Source: Balanoglossus misakiensis
Taxonomy: Eukaryota > Hemichordata
Assembly (NCBI GenBank): GCA_040954595.2
Contig: CM082583.2
Location: forward strand, 12,462,001 to 12,526,000
Direction of reading: 5' to 3'
DNA length: 64,000 bases
Below are positions 1-20,995 of this stretch, one piece after another. Made by a program: the position numbers and the translations under genes. The notes beneath the pieces are model-generated. The model had not been told where the DNA came from and ran no database searches. It was given only the letters and a program-made list of their open reading frames with translations. Position 1 is the first letter of the stretch, and every line of letters starts with the position of its first letter.

Positions 1-41
1 AAAAAGGTGTTTCTAACATATAGTGAAATTTCATATTGCAG

Positions 42-3000
42 CCTTGCTCTGTGTGTTCCCTCAACTGTCAGAATCATATTCACGCGCTACGCTATCTTCC
101 AGGACACAAGTCTTCCAGTTGGTGTATTCGTCTGGGAAGTCTTCAATTACAGCGATGAACCCGTCAATGTCAGTATTATGATGACATGGCAGAACGGCAC
201 CGGAGAACCTACGGATAAATCCGGCGGCAGATGGAATCAACCGTTCACGTGCGACGGCAACAACCTGACGGACTGCCAAGTTCAAGGTGTCATGCTGCAT
301 AATGCACATCACAAGATGAAATGTACCATGGCCATAGCTGCTGCTTCCAGGGAAAATGTTAAAATCAGTCACAAGACAGCATTCAATCCCCATGGCGATG
401 GCAAGGAATTGTGGGATGATCTTATACATGATGGAGAACTCACATCTAGATCAGGTACTGGACTCTAAAATAAAATGAATGAATGAACAAAGGAAGGAAG
501 GAAGAATGCAGACCTGCACAGTATAGTAAGACTATATAAGACTTAAATGAGCATTATTCTCCCAGACTTGGAAACCATTTTGATTAATGTTTTGCTACTT
601 TATTCAATTGAAATTCCAGGTTCCAGTTTTCAGACCAAAGAAGGTGAAACCACAGCTGCAGCATTGGCTGTCAAGTGTCGTGTTGCGGGCAATGGCTGCA
701 GTACGGCGGAGTTTGCGCTGGTATGGGATATGCCCAAGGTACACTTCAGGGGAAAAGAGAAAATCTACTCCAGGTATTCAAGTTGAAATATCTTACTGCT
801 CAAACCACCAAAATCCTTGTTTAAGTGTCTTTGTCCTACATTTGTCAAAACTGACAATCAGGAGTATTTATGTGCCGGACAATGCATTAAAATTATTACT
901 TTAACCTGGATTTTTCAGGAGATACACACGCTGGTTCGGTAATGATGGTAAAGCAGCACCCTCCCTGGCCAGCTATGCTTTAAATCAGTACCATGAATGG
1001 GAGGAGAAGATTACTGACTGGCAAAATCCAATACTGCAATGCAAGTAAGTATAATGGTAAAATGATCTGATGTACAGTGATTGCTAGTATGATAAAATAG
1101 TGGCGAAAATGTCCTTCCATTTAGTGTTAGCACCCAAGTATGCTTGATATTTCAGAGCCAGATTAATTGTGACCCTGTTTTTGATATTTTATAGGTCACT
1201 GCCAAATTGGTACAAGTCAGCTTTGTTCAATGAATTGTACTATATATCTGATGGAGGAACAGTGTGGATGGAATATAGTGAACTGTCCAATGGTGTAATG
1301 AACTGCAAAGATGTTACCTCCAAAGTTGTCAAACAGTACGGGAAATTTGCATACTTGGAAGGTACACCTGGTCATTGGAAAAATATTATAAAGAATGCAA
1401 TAACTGTCCCTTCAGTGAAGTATGTGCTCTGAACTAGAAGAAACTTGTCTTTGATAATTGCCTCTTATGACACAATGACATGTTCATTTCTGTTTCAGGT
1501 CATGAGTATCGGATGTACAACACATATGATGTCCATTTCTATGCGTCGTTTGCACTCATTATGTTGTGGCCACAGCTTCAACTCAGTCTGCAGTGTGATA
1601 TAGGTGAGTTTTATTGAGGGAGGGAGGGGGAAGGTAAAATATGCTGAAATCATCTACTTGGCGTGAATACATATAGCATCTAAAACAAAGTCTCCCTTGT
1701 GTCTACAGCCTCTACCATTCCCCTCGAAGACTGTGAACAGTTACAAGAAGCCTATGGAGGTAAAATGATGAAGCGGAAAGTTGCTAATGTTGTACCTCAT
1801 GATATTGGCGATCCAGGTAAGCCAAGTTAGGAAAGTCCCTTCCCTGGCCACTATTAGTTTTCCTTTACAAGGGTGTAACTCACATGAGTAATGATTGACT
1901 GATATGTGTCTTGCAGAGGATGAACCATGGGTTCGTGTCAATGGCTATTTACTTCATGATACCTCAGACTGGAAGGACCTCAATCTTAAATTCGTGCTGC
2001 AAGTTTACCGAGACTATCATGTGACTAAAGATTTCCACTTCCTTAAGCAGATGTGGCCCAGGGTCCAAGTGAGTGTCCTTTCTGGTCTTGTCAGAACTTC
2101 CATTGGTATCTATCAGACCATATTTGTGGATGACATGTTCCATTTACAGTATTTGGGGTGTCATCAAAGTATTTGTGAAGCCGGTTGCATATTGGTGTTC
2201 TTTCCTTTCATAGGCTGTGATGTCTGTTTCGTTGGCCTGGGATACAGATGGAGACGGTATCATTGACAACTCCGGCTATGCTGATCAGACGTATGATGTG
2301 TGGACAGTCTGTGGAGCCAGGTATAGTGAAATCCTGGAATCAGATTGTTGGATTGGGCTATGTGGCAAAGTCACTTTCTTTTAATGGAAGATATTTTATT
2401 GTTCTGCACCTCCACTCACCAAACTTAATTCAGTCTATTTCATCATCTTTCAGTGCTTACAGCGGTGGTCTGTGGCTGGCTGCAGTCAAGATGACGACTG
2501 AGATGGCAAAGATACTCAATGAGGAAGATGATTACATCAAGTACTTTGGTGTCTTAACACGTGGGAAGGAGTCTTATGAAAACAAACTGTGGAATGGTGA
2601 GATGAATTAGAAACAAGCATTAATTTTTGGGGGGTCACTGACTGTGTTATTTTCTCTCCTGAAGTGGAACATGTGTGTAATGCAGGCCACATGTATTGGT
2701 AAATTCTCCCGATATGAGGCCTACTTTTTATCTCAAGTCAACGTATCTTCATCAGGTAAATACTACAACTACGACAGCAGTGGTAAAGCACACAGTGACA
2801 GTATCATGACTGATCAGACCGCTGGACACTGGTATCTCAGAGCATGTGATTTAGTCCATGAAAACGACGAAGTCTTTCCGACCAACCACGTGCGGAGTGC
2901 TCTGCGTACCGTCTATGCCAACAACGTTATGGGCTTCATGCAAGGCACTGTGGGAGCCGTCAATGGAATGAGGCCTGATGGGAAGCCGGACACAACCAGC

Positions 3001-3372
3001 TTACAGAGTGAAGAGGTCTGGACTGGGGTAACCTATGCTGTGGCTGCAAATATGATCCAAGAGGTAAGGGGAAATAATACTTTTTATACTGAAAAGACAA
3101 AGTCGCGGGTAAATTCTCCCGTTGAGTTTGCTTTCTTCTCTGTATGTACCGGTGTAACATTACTCCATTTTGACTTTTCACAGGGAATGTTGGAAGAAGC
3201 TTTCAGGACAGCAAGCGGAGTGTACAAAACGGTGTATGAGAAGAGCGGACTTGGATTCCAAACTCCAGAGGGCTACTTTGCCAAGTCTGTGTACCGATCC
3301 CTGGGGTACATGAGACCACTAGCAATATGGGCAATGCAGTATGCACTGGAGAAGTTTGGTCATATGAAATAG
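42..3372 (+). CDS. GBA2: Non-lysosomal glucosylceramidase (GBA2), 3' part
   Basis: GBA2 hydrolyses glucosylceramide to glucose and ceramide at cytosol-facing membranes (family GH116). Eleven exons give the last 656 residues: 42-454, 620-773, 919-1044, 1195-1361, 1499-1603, 1709-1816, 1917-2068, 2214-2320, 2454-2596, 2756-3063, 3184-3372. All introns are GT-AG and all junctions keep frame. The fragment opens in the middle of the N-terminal beta domain ([11 protein letters not shown]) and continues through the (alpha/alpha)6 catalytic domain, with [27 protein letters not shown] and the [10 protein letters not shown] segment. In the family that last segment carries the catalytic acid/base Asp, and the nucleophile Glu lies near the LEG-HEY segment. 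The human protein is about 930 residues, so roughly the first third lies left of the window. The acceptor at 39-41 shows that the gene continues upstream. The identification is very secure. Confidence 0.97.
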
Positions 3373-3840
3373 GGATTTCTACAGTATAGGAATCTCGATG
3401 AAAGCAAGTATCATGACCAACGGGTGCTCTCTGCCCTGTGTAAGAGCGCCCTCTGATGGTCAACTTTTCGCACAAGCACCAAGCGCACAACTTGAGTTGT
3501 TTTTAAAGCATTTATCGGCATACATATGAGTACATATATTTACCTGTAAATACTAGTTTCCAAAGACAGCTGTTGGATTTATTTGATGGAAGCTTAGCGT
3601 GCAAATGTGATTCAAGAATGCAAAATTTTTCAGTATTTATGGTTTTTAAATATTTTCCAAGAAAGTGTTTATTGTAATCTTTTATGTATGCTTATTGACT
3701 AAATATTTATAACTTTTACTTATTTAAAATTAATCCTGTTTTGAGCTTTTGACGCACAATACCAGAACTTTCTTGGGGGTGACATGAATTATTGGGCAAT
3801 GAGCATTTTCACTGAACAGAAAAAAAAGAAGACTTAGCGA
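3373..3840. other. GBA2/FKBP8 tail-to-tail gap (3' UTRs)
   Basis: These 468 bases separate the stop codons of two convergent genes and are AT-rich. On the minus strand an AATAAA lies at 3578-3583 and could end the FKBP8 transcript. I saw no canonical AATAAA on the plus strand, so the GBA2 3' end is undefined. No coding signal is visible. Confidence 0.6.
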
Positions 3841-11374
<7,534 letters not shown>

Positions 11375-13460
11375 TGCAGTCCCAGCAAACCTTCTCTTAA
11401 ACCCCTTTCTGAGGCTTTCAGTTCTATTCCAGTGTGAAAAGCTCCAACTTAATCACACAAAACAACGGTACTGCACTGCACTATGATTTTTTTCAAGGGC
11501 CACTTTTATTTTCCACCTGATGTAGTTTCCACAGGCTCTGGATGAAAAAAAAATTATGTATACCACACATGTATGCTAATAGGAAGTCTTAGTTTTGTAG
11601 CTATCTCTGTCAGAAATATTTAAAAATGTCCAGTCTGTCAGTGGATCATGTTAGGATCTCTTATGTCTGTGATGTCTTTGAAGTACTCGTAATTTTAGTC
11701 AAAGTCTACAATTTGTATATTTTGAATAATTTAAACATATTTATAAAATTGTTGCAAAATAGTAGATAATGACAATTGGTTGAGTAAGAGAAATCACAGT
11801 AGAATGTTGTCAGCTACTCATTTGAATGTATTTATTCATATGTACTACAGGCAAATAAATTTTTTTTTATTATTTTATTATGCGCTTTTGTTGTAGTCTC
11901 TTCGTCATTTCAGTAAATCAGTTTCATCATGATGCATGGGTGGGGTGGGGGACGGGAAATAACTACAAACATACAGTGGGTCTTGCTTTGAAGCATTCAC
12001 ATTCATGTAAAACATGCTGCACATCACACACAGAATCAGGACTGAAATATTCTAAAGTTATTCAGTGTACATGCTTTATTTTACACAGCTCACATGGAAA
12101 GCTTCCATGGAAACTTTCAAAGAACAAACAATTTTTGTCACCAGGCTAGTTCATATGGTTAGTTTGCTACATTACTACAAAATGTAGAAAACACAAAAAA
12201 GTGCAACAATATAAAAACTTCATGAAACTTTTTTGTACAAAGGTGGCTGGGACTGGGTAAAGTTGAAGGTGAACACGCTGTTCATTTCTTGGATGTAGGG
12301 GAGGGGCGGTGTTACATTTTAAAAATTCATTTGTACACCAGTCAAGCTAATAGATTTCAAAAACTACTATTAGAAGCATTATCAGAGAGTGATTTGTTGA
12401 TTCTGAGATGGTGGAAATTGTCTTCACTTTGTCTCCAAGGGTCAAATACAGCAAATTACTGATCTTGCCATCCTCATGTCAACACACACGGAGTCTTCAG
12501 AAAGTTTATTATCTTTGCTGAATCCTGACTTGTTTGATGGTGATATGACCCAACCCAATACTACAGGTTGCCACGTTGACTGGTTAGTGGTAAAAATATT
12601 GACGACCTCAAATGAGGCTTATATGTATGTTGTTGTTACGAGTTCAGGATGGACGCATTTACAATCCATGATATGAATTAAATTAAATCAAACATTATAG
12701 CTAGTAAGTATTCTACAATTCTTATGCTACTAAATACATGATTCTCTTTGCCTATTTGCAGAAAACAGGAGCTAATATACAAATGCGATGCCTTGCCAAC
12801 TGGCTGTATGACATCTGAAATTTTCACTTGGACTAGACTTGGATGTCTCTTTTTCCCCCCAATGGCAACGAGGAGCAATCAATTATTCTTGTCAAACAAA
12901 AATTAGTTTATGTGTCGGCCATGACAGGTGGTCTACCCTGTCATAGTGTTTCCATTACTTTTGACGATCAGCTGACAATCAAAGTTATTTCGATAACAAT
13001 GAAAACTGGAAATTGATACAGTGCGATGGATTGGTCTTGGGTCACCTTGATGAAACTAATGTGTGAATAATAATAAGACTACAAATGTATTGTTGTCTTG
13101 GTATTGCAACAGTTGTGTGTTTTGAAGAAAACAGTCAATTATGCAGGATCAGTGGCCTGTGGCCAAAAGCGAGATCCACAAAAGCTCCTCTGTTAAGGGG
13201 TTATTATTAAGTCATCTTCTGCCAAAGTTATTATCAGCGGAGTTCTTGATGTCCAGTACAGGTGATACAAAAGCAAACATTTGGAAAAACAGTCGCTGCC
13301 ATTCAAAGTAATATTCTCCCCATGTGATTTCGAATCGCGAGTACATTCACTGGGAGAAAATTACAACTTGGCATTGCTGGTACCTTCCTTTTTTGTCCAA
13401 ATATTTACCCAAGTTTTTTTTGTTCAATATTGTTTCATAATATGCACACAGACTTTTCGA
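11375..13460. other. PGGT1B/ENSA tail-to-tail gap (3' UTRs)
   Basis: About 2.1 kb separates two convergent stop codons. The PGGT1B poly(A) signal is at 11854-11859. Minus-strand AATAAA signals for ENSA are at 12505-12510 and 12075-12080, so ENSA may have a 1-1.4 kb 3' UTR. The short open frames here show no recognisable family. No other structure is supported. Confidence 0.6.
11854..11859 (+). terminator. PGGT1B poly(A) signal
   Basis: This is a canonical AATAAA 480 bases after the PGGT1B stop, followed by a T-rich tract at 11860-11870. It implies a 3' UTR of about 0.5 kb. Confidence 0.7.
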
Positions 13461-15048
13461 CTATGTGGCGAGTTTGCTCGTCACGAGAGAGGATTTCCTG
13501 TGGGGTATGTCCTCAGGCGTTGGAATGGTGTCCCCAGTCTGCATTTGAGGTGGTAAAGGTAACTTCTCGCCATTGTTGGGCTTGCTTTTAAGCTTCCCTG
13601 TTTGTCTGGCCATGTTGTAGTCTCCTGAATCAAAGTATTTCTGTAGAAGTGAAAAAATGCAAGAAAATTAGGGATTTCATCCAGTTTTTAGGGCTAGGTA
13701 AACAAATGCCCTAACATTACATGCAGTGAGAAAAACCATATAACAGTTTTTCTTTGAAATCAGTGAACATATAGTTATAAAAAAATTCTTTATTCTATGT
13801 TGTTATCAAGCATTAATTAAACTTACCCCCTTTTGTAACCTTTTCCTTAAGAAGTCTGATCCACCTGGTCTCTGAGCCGTTGGGTATTTTGATCGCAATT
13901 TAGCCTCTTCAAGCTGCTCTGTTGTCTGCAACATGTAGACACAAACAATATTGTCAGAGAATATGATTCTATGTATAACAGCAGGATTTGAAGAAGTTGC
14001 AGATGAGGTTCTTGAAAGCCTAAGCACTGCTTGAAACCTTAGTAGCTGAAAAGCGACGAATAAATTAATTTGAATTTCTCCAATTCTCCATGTGTTCAAT
14101 TCTTCAGCTTGATCCCTCAACTGTGCAGCTGCCTTTTGTTACGTGTTAAAGGGACAATCATCACCTGATAGCATCACTTCTACTGTCTTTGTTATGTCAT
14201 TGTTAGAGTTCCTTATTTTCTGCACATTGACACATGCACATTCATCAGGAATTACTTTATTCTTACTCATAATGCTGGATGTGATGCAAGTATGATAATT
14301 GGTATGTAAATTGTGTTCAGAAGAGAGACAGAAATATGCGAGTCTGAGTACATTGGAAATGAACAGATAGAATGCTTCAACAAGGATGAAATCCCTAGCG
14401 ACTTGGGTTTTGTGTGGCTTCTGCTAGGTACAGCACAACTTGCTATTGTGTCAATATTGTACAGGTTCAGCATTCTTCTGTCTATTGTTAATCAGAATCT
14501 TACATGCTGTCCCAATTTAATAACTGGTTAAAAAAAAACTACCACCATGATATTGTTGCATAAATTTAATTCCAAATGTAAAGTTCAATTCAGATACTAG
14601 AAATTTTAACTTAATCTTACAAAAATAGTTACCATACAATGAGAATGTTGTTTCATTGTTATTAAATGTGTGACATATATAACATGCACTGAATCAAACA
14701 CACAAGCACAACCTTGTTAATTTGGCCACAGACCTTTACAATGTAGTCTACCATATTAGTGGCCAATATTTGGTTCAAATGGCCCCTTCGGTAATGTACA
14801 TACACTAAGTGAATATACTGTTGTCACCAACTGTATGTATTCACTGTGTACATTGTGATTAGACATCCGACATAAACATTCAACGAAATTTACAGCTGCC
14901 AAGCTTTGTATATTGCACGCAATCAGTGACAGCGACCCTAGTGTTGCGAACTGAAAATTGTAAGACCAGCATATCATCAGATTACGGGCAGCTTGTTCGT
15001 GATTGATAAGCTTAAACAATTTACCTGTTGTCCTCCTGTCTTCTCCAT
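13461..15048 (-). CDS. ENSA: Endosulfine/ARPP19 family PP2A-B55 inhibitor
   Basis: Small ENSA/ARPP19 proteins, once phosphorylated by Greatwall kinase (MASTL), inhibit PP2A-B55 and allow mitotic entry. Three exons: 15025-15048 (only eight residues, MEKTGGQQ), 13827-13925 and 13461-13640, giving 100 residues (human 112-121). The Greatwall target motif FDSGDYNMA is intact, preceded by [13 protein letters not shown]. The C-terminal PKA site, RKSSLV followed by TSKLA, is also present, so both known control points are kept. Intron 1 is 1.1 kb. Vertebrates have two genes, ENSA and ARPP19; a single invertebrate gene is probably ancestral to both. It is head-to-head with PIGO. Confidence 0.96.
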
Positions 15049-15583
15049 TTTGTCAATCCGCTGTTGGTCTTTAATGACCGCTTCTGATGACACTATACTT
15101 TGCTATTATCAGAGTAGAAAATCGAGACGTCCTCGATTGCTGCAAGAATATACCTAGCTACACTAGACAGCACCCCAATGGACTAGAGAGACAGGGATGT
15201 GACGTCAGAGTACATCCATTCAGTGTAGGTTGGTCGTTGTACAAAAACTTCATATTGTGTAGTGGAGAAACATTAATTATATCAGCTGATCTCGCATTAA
15301 CTGTTAAAATAGTATTAAATTAATAAACTTAACAGGTGGATTCGATTTTCGTGCATCTTTAGGGTAAATTGGCAGTACAAGTGCTACCAACTCCCCCTGA
15401 TATAATGGGTAAGTCTTACTACGGGGATAACCAAACCAGTCCCTGGCAAATTGGAGAAAGTAATCTTCAACAACCAAATATTTCAAGATGGCTGCGCCCA
15501 TGGGAACTTAGGTTTACAGAATTTCGAGTATATCTACACTGTTTATGTCATTAACATGTTGAACATTTCGTCCTTCTGAAATA
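15049..15583. promoter_or_regulatory. Shared ENSA/PIGO divergent promoter region
   Basis: These 535 bases separate the ENSA and PIGO start codons, so both promoters and 5' UTRs must lie here. No TATA box or recognisable operator stands out. The assignment rests on gene geometry only. Confidence 0.55.
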
Positions 15584-18500
15584 ATGCGGATCAAAAGAAC
15601 AACCGTTTTCTTCACCGCGTGGTTAGCTACATTATACGTCACAGGTATAGTGCTTTTCACGAAGGGCTTCCTGTTGAAACGCTTAGAAGTCCCGGTAAAT
15701 AGTGTATGTCAACAACATGGACAATCTAGCAATTTCAGCCATGGGTGTTGGATGCCAAAACGATTTCAATCGGCAGTTCTTATGGTCATAGACGCACTTA
15801 GATTTGACTTCATGTCTTACAATGCATCGGCAGTGCAGGAACAATTATTGCCATTCCAAAATCAATTACCAGTAATACACAGACTGTTGTCAGAAAAACC
15901 AAGGAACTCGAGGCTGTACAGATTTATTGCAGACCCACCCACTACTACGATGCAAAGACTGAAAGGACTCACGACAGGAAGCCTTCCAACATTCGTCGAT
16001 GCCGGCAGTAATTTTGCTTCATCGGAGATAGTGGAGGATAACTTCATCAGTCAACTCGCTCACATGGGTGGAAACATCACATTCATGGGAGATGACACAT
16101 GGGAGTCTTTGTTTTCTGGCAAATTTAAGAAATCTTTTCCATATCCATCATTTAATGTGAAAGACTTACACACAGTGGACAATGGGGTTATTGAACATCT
16201 TGTACCAGAAATGGAGACTGGTGATTGGACATTACTGATAGCTCACTTCCTTGGTGTTGATCATTGTGGTCATAGATTTGGACCTTACCACCCTGCAATG
16301 TCTGAGAAACTGACTCAGATGGATGAAGTGATTGGGTACGTAGTTGTTGCCATGGCTACGACTAGGGTGGCAAGTTACTATTGTTGCATGCGATGCCCAT
16401 AATCTCTTACTTTCCCGGCTTTGGTGTTTTAATTGAATGTTTACAAAACTGCTTTTGAGAAGTTAGAAAACTCAATCTTATATGTCATGGATAAGGAACT
16501 ATTTTTCTTTTTTTTACAGGAATGTTATTGAACATTTGCCAGAGGATTCTGTGTTGTTCATATTTGGTGATCATGGCATGACTGGCACAGGTGATCATGG
16601 AGGCGATAGTGAAGATGAACTTGATGCTGCATTATTTGTGTATTCTTCATCAGAGCTGGTTCATTCTTCTGTTCTGGATGACACAAAGGTGAGTAAAGTA
16701 AAGGAGTGACATTTCTTCAGAGTAATGCTGAAGATGTCCTTTCATTGTACTTGCAACATACTAGAGCACAATTACTGGCTCAACAGGGTCTGTTGTCAGT
16801 ATAGTTACGAGTGCATTTTATGTCACACGTGACTTTGATGTTTTGGTTTGTTCTCCACAGGAACCACACAAAACCTTATCTCAGATAGACTTAGTACCAA
16901 CAATATCATTGCTACTGGGAACTGCAATTCCACATTCCAATCTGGGCAGCGTCATACCAGATCTCTTTTCCATGGACATTCATGGGGGCACTGCAGTAGC
17001 AAGCAAAGCCACTGTGTTGCGCAACACAATCGAGGCACTAAGATTGAATGCCCAGCAAGTGAAGCGTTACATCGATTCCTACTCGGTGCTGTCAGATGAA
17101 TTTCCACTCACTGAGTCGTCGCAACTGCAGCAAAAGTTGGAAGCAGCCGAGTCCAGGTGGCAAGCATTGCAATCCAAAGGACGCCTGGAGGAATCCCAGA
17201 AAGAAAGCAACATTGCCAGTCAGTTGGAACTCATCCAAGGCCTGTACATAGAGTATCTGTCGGGTGTGAAGTCTATGTGTCAGAGAATCTGGGCTAAATT
17301 CGACTTGCTGTCAATGACAATTGGAATCGGGGTATTCTCTATGGCAGTGGTTCTGACCATTTTACAAGTCTACCAAATAAATGCTGCAGCTCCGATAGAG
17401 CTAACAAAAAAGAAGTTGGACAAGTCGTTGACAGTCATTGGAGTTGCAGGAGGTGCAGGATTAGTGGTTGGCATCGGAGCTGTGTTTGCCGATCTGACCA
17501 TCAGAGCACACTGGATCTCTTTCCTTCTGCTTCTTTTCAGCGTTCCGTCAGCATTGGCCAATTTGATTAGCATACTGATGACGAAAACATTCAAATTGAA
17601 TCTGCAGATGGTGTTAAACAGCATGTCTGTCGATTCGTTCTTTGCAATTCTCGCTGGAGTACTGTACGTCATATCATTGACTTCCAATAGTTACGTTGTA
17701 AACGAAGACAGAATGTGTGTATTTTTATTTCAGTCCATGTTGCTTGCAATTCTGCTGGGTAACTTCAGACATGCCAGTTTCAGAAAGAAACACAAAACCT
17801 GGGATGTTACCCAGCCTGCAGCCATACTCATCATGCTGACTGTTGGCATAGCTGTATCAGCGAGATTAACTACCAACTTCCGAGTCTGCAGGGACGAACA
17901 GAGTCCCTGGTGCGAGAACCCTCTCTTTTCACAACCACTGTCTGCCATTCCTGCAGAAAACAATTTACAGAAAAACTTCAGATATTTCATGTCGGTCGCT
18001 TGCATGAGCATGTTGCCCATCTGCCTGAGGCTGTGGCTGAGCCACCTGGGTAATCTCAATGGCAGCTCGGCCAGCAAACTTTACGTAGTGTATGGCTTGC
18101 CACTTGCTGCAGTGTGCATGTCCTTCTACTGGGCACTGCAGGCTCTCCCAGAGAAGATCCTGGACGGTCTACCAGTGTGGCAGCAAATTATCCTACCTCG
18201 AATTGTGTACGTTGTGTTTTTGCTTGGCGTTGTACTTGTGATATGGTCTCCTCTGACTCTCTTTGTTACTCATAAAAATCATGAAGGTACAGAAACCTCA
18301 GAGCAACCTACACTCCACAGAGAAGAGACTCAGATCGTCAAGAGATTCTTCAATCACATCAAATCCAGTTGGAACAAACAGGCAAACAACGAAAGAACTG
18401 GTGGTGAAAAACGGGGTGGAGTCCTACCCATGGTGTACGGCCTAGCGACGGTCTATACAGCCAGCTACTTAATATTGATTGATATTCTGTCCTTGGTATT

Positions 18501-19534
18501 GACCTTACTCCTTGGAGATGGATTTGCCCCAGCCATACTCATACTCTTTGTCCAAATGTTCCTGTTGTTGGAATTGTATGCATGCATCTGTCGCCTCAAG
18601 CTAATCAGTACAAGCAGTTCTTCACAGATAGGTAAGCAAAAAGTAACAATTGGTTCAGACAGAATTGAAGTGTTGATTGTTTAAAATACATGTAGATAGT
18701 TGACGTTTTTCTACTGCCCACGGTTTGAAACTAGCTGCCTCTGACTTGATGAATATGAGGGCCAGTATCTCAGCTACTCTTGATTGAAAGTTTCCCCACT
18801 AAACCAAGGAATAATCCACACTATCTCTCATGTTCTATCATTACAGAACTACTATGCAATGTACCCTGGTACACTGTTATCATCTGGGCACTCATGTCGT
18901 CACAGTACTTCTTCGCCACTGGTCACCAAGCAACAGTGCCCGCCATCCGCTTCGAGTCAGCATTCACAGGTTTCCATGGCGACTTCCCCACCTATCTCTA
19001 CTTCCTCCCAGCCCTGATGATATTATTCAACACATTCGCTGGTCCTGCTCTATTCGCTGTCTGTCTTCCCCTTGTCCTCCTGTGGCCATTTTCAAGGGGT
19101 TATCTGGTGATGGACAAGAAGACACGGCAGAATCTAAGTGCTGAAGACAGGAAGGGAGAATTTTCGCTCCATGAGAACGAAGGACAGTTAGATCTTGCCA
19201 TGTTTCGATTGACACTGATGTATACAGCTGTCACGGGAGTAAAGGTGAGTCTCACTTTTCTGAGAAAAGCTGCTGCTAAATTATGCTAGTGCAAAAAATC
19301 CACAACTGATCGCATCTATGTTTCCTTGTTGTTCAGTTTCTAGGTACAATGCTCTCAGCAGCGATCCACCGGAGGCATCTGATGGTTTGGAAGATATTTG
19401 CTCCACGGTTTGTCTTCGAAGGCGTCTCATTCCTGGTTGTCATGGCGCTGCTGTTCCTGGTCAGTCTTCTAATCAGCAGGATCGACAGAGTGCTGTCTCA
19501 GTGGTTCAAAGAGCTTGTGAAGAGATATCGGTGA
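15584..19534 (+). CDS. PIGO: GPI ethanolamine phosphate transferase 3 (PIG-O)
   Basis: In the ER, PIG-O (with PIG-F) adds the bridging ethanolamine phosphate to the third mannose of GPI precursors, the group later joined to proteins. Five exons: 15584-16335, 16520-16688, 16861-18631, 18847-19244, 19337-19534, giving 1095 residues (human 1089). An N-terminal signal-anchor helix (VFFTAWLATLYVTGIVLFT) is followed by a lumenal alkaline-phosphatase-superfamily domain. Metal-site motifs are visible: VIDALRFDF, TTTMQRLKGLTTGSLPTF, HFLGVDHCGHRFGP and FGDHGMTGTGDHGG. The rest is a long multi-helix membrane region ending LVKRYR. Exon 3 alone is 1.77 kb. The gene is complete and intact. Confidence 0.97.
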
Positions 19535-19784
19535 TACTTCCGTGTCAGACTTTTCCCCATGGGATTTTTATTGTCGCTGAATGTAGCATAAATCATAGAA
19601 AGATATAGATGTGCAATATACAATAGTTTCACATGTCAAGATTTCCCCCATTCAAGGAACACTTATGTTATTGAATCCTGATTGTAGACGAGATGTAACT
19701 ATCAATGTAATTTTTTCTGTCATGTGTAAATTTCAATTGTGACTTTGACGCATATTGTAATAGAATGAGTCAATGATAGATGCA

Positions 19785-19790
19785 AATAAA
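19785..19790 (+). terminator. PIGO poly(A) signal in the PIGO/NGRN gap
   Basis: AATAAA lies 251 bases after the PIGO stop in the 341-base gap (19535-19875) shared with convergent NGRN. The nearest minus-strand AATAAA for NGRN is at 19567-19572, left of this signal. The two 3' UTRs therefore probably overlap. No other feature is visible in the gap. Confidence 0.65.
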
Positions 19791-19875
19791 TGTGTTCAAA
19801 AATTGATTTTCAGTTGTATCACTGACACACTAGGATGTGTACCTTTTCAGAAGCTGCCATGAAACAAAGATCAAT

Positions 19876-20995
19876 TTAAATGCAGTAAAGAAAGTTGCCC
19901 TCTTCATCATAAAATTTGTTTCCTTTTCTGGTAACCCTCACTGGTTTTGCATCCACATACATCAAGTCCCGCATCTGGAAATCATATTCTATTTCATCAA
20001 TATGTGGATCAGTGAATCTTTTGTCTGTCTCAGATTCCTTTTCGGATGGTTGTCTTTCATGAAGCCTGCCATCTCCATCAAGAGTGTCATCAAGCTTTGC
20101 ATCCTCTACTTTTGCTTCTTCTACACGAAGGCCTTCAATGGCACCCTTTTCCAGTTTGACATTTCCGTCCTTTACATCGGGCGTTCTCTCTTCGCTGTTT
20201 TTCATTTTTTCAAGTTCTTTCAACACCACATGGCTGGTTAGAGCAATCTTTGTAAATGTGCCGATTCTCTTCATTTTTGCTGATGGCAGGGCTGACATGA
20301 GTGTCCCGTCCTGCTCTGAGCTCAATGCTAGCTCGTTGCCTTGATGATGTGCCGCTGTCACTGCTGGTAAGGGCAGAGTCTCTGAGCCTGGTAAGAGAGT
20401 CCTCTGGTTCATTTGTGCCACGTTATCCTGCTTCCCTTGTTTCTTCTCGTTTGGAATGAAGCGACTCTTCAGCACTTTGATGATGATATTTTGTGACACA
20501 CCAAAACTTTCAGCAAGGCGGATGATAGTCCACTCTTCCGGATATTCCTGTCTGAGGAAACGGATCTGATTCATGACATTCCTTGTCAGTACTCTTTCTT
20601 CCTTTGGTTGAGGCAGTTCACGTGCTGTTTTTGATCTCATGATGCCAAACTGTCTTCTTCTCTTCTCCCTTGAAACAAAGATTATATGATTGGTCAACTC
20701 AACATTTCAAAACAAGCTTGCTTGACTACCGTATCCATCTAAATTAAGCACCTCTAAACTAAGAAAACTTGAATGTACATTGTACAGAATTTCCCAAGAA
20801 CATGATGGCATACTTTTCCAAGACTTCCATAAAATCCACATCACTGTCTGTGTTTTTATCCTGGGTGCCTTTCCTGGCGGTTGCCCTTCTCATATCTCCC
20901 AAAACTTTGTCATAGGACGCAGTCGGCGGTGTAGTTGAAATACATCGCGTCGAATGATAAAGGCGACACAGGATTCGTACGCGTTGACAGATCAT
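19876..20995 (-). CDS. NGRN: Neugrin-like mitochondrial protein
   Basis: Neugrin belongs to the mitochondrial pseudouridine-synthase module that supports 16S rRNA and mitoribosome assembly. Two exons, 20814-20995 and 19876-20668, give 324 residues. The start MICQRVRILCRLYHSTRC is basic, rich in hydroxylated residues and free of acidic residues, as expected of a mitochondrial targeting peptide. The neugrin domain follows: LTRNVMNQIRFLRQEYPEEW, then a helix-turn-helix-like segment (IIRLAESFGVSQNIIIKVLK). A charged, poorly conserved stretch leads to the C-terminal NKFYDEEGNFLYCI, which matches the vertebrate ending. The ATG at 20697 (MTNHIIFVS) lies in intron 1 and was rejected as the start. The gene is head-to-head with DCP2, whose ATG is 412 bases away. 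Confidence 0.9.

Noticed and set aside
20669-20697. ATG at 20697 as the NGRN start (MTNHIIFVS)
   Set aside because: These residues lie in intron 1; a consensus donor at 20813 and acceptor at 20669-20670 join the exons in frame and leave a proper mitochondrial leader.
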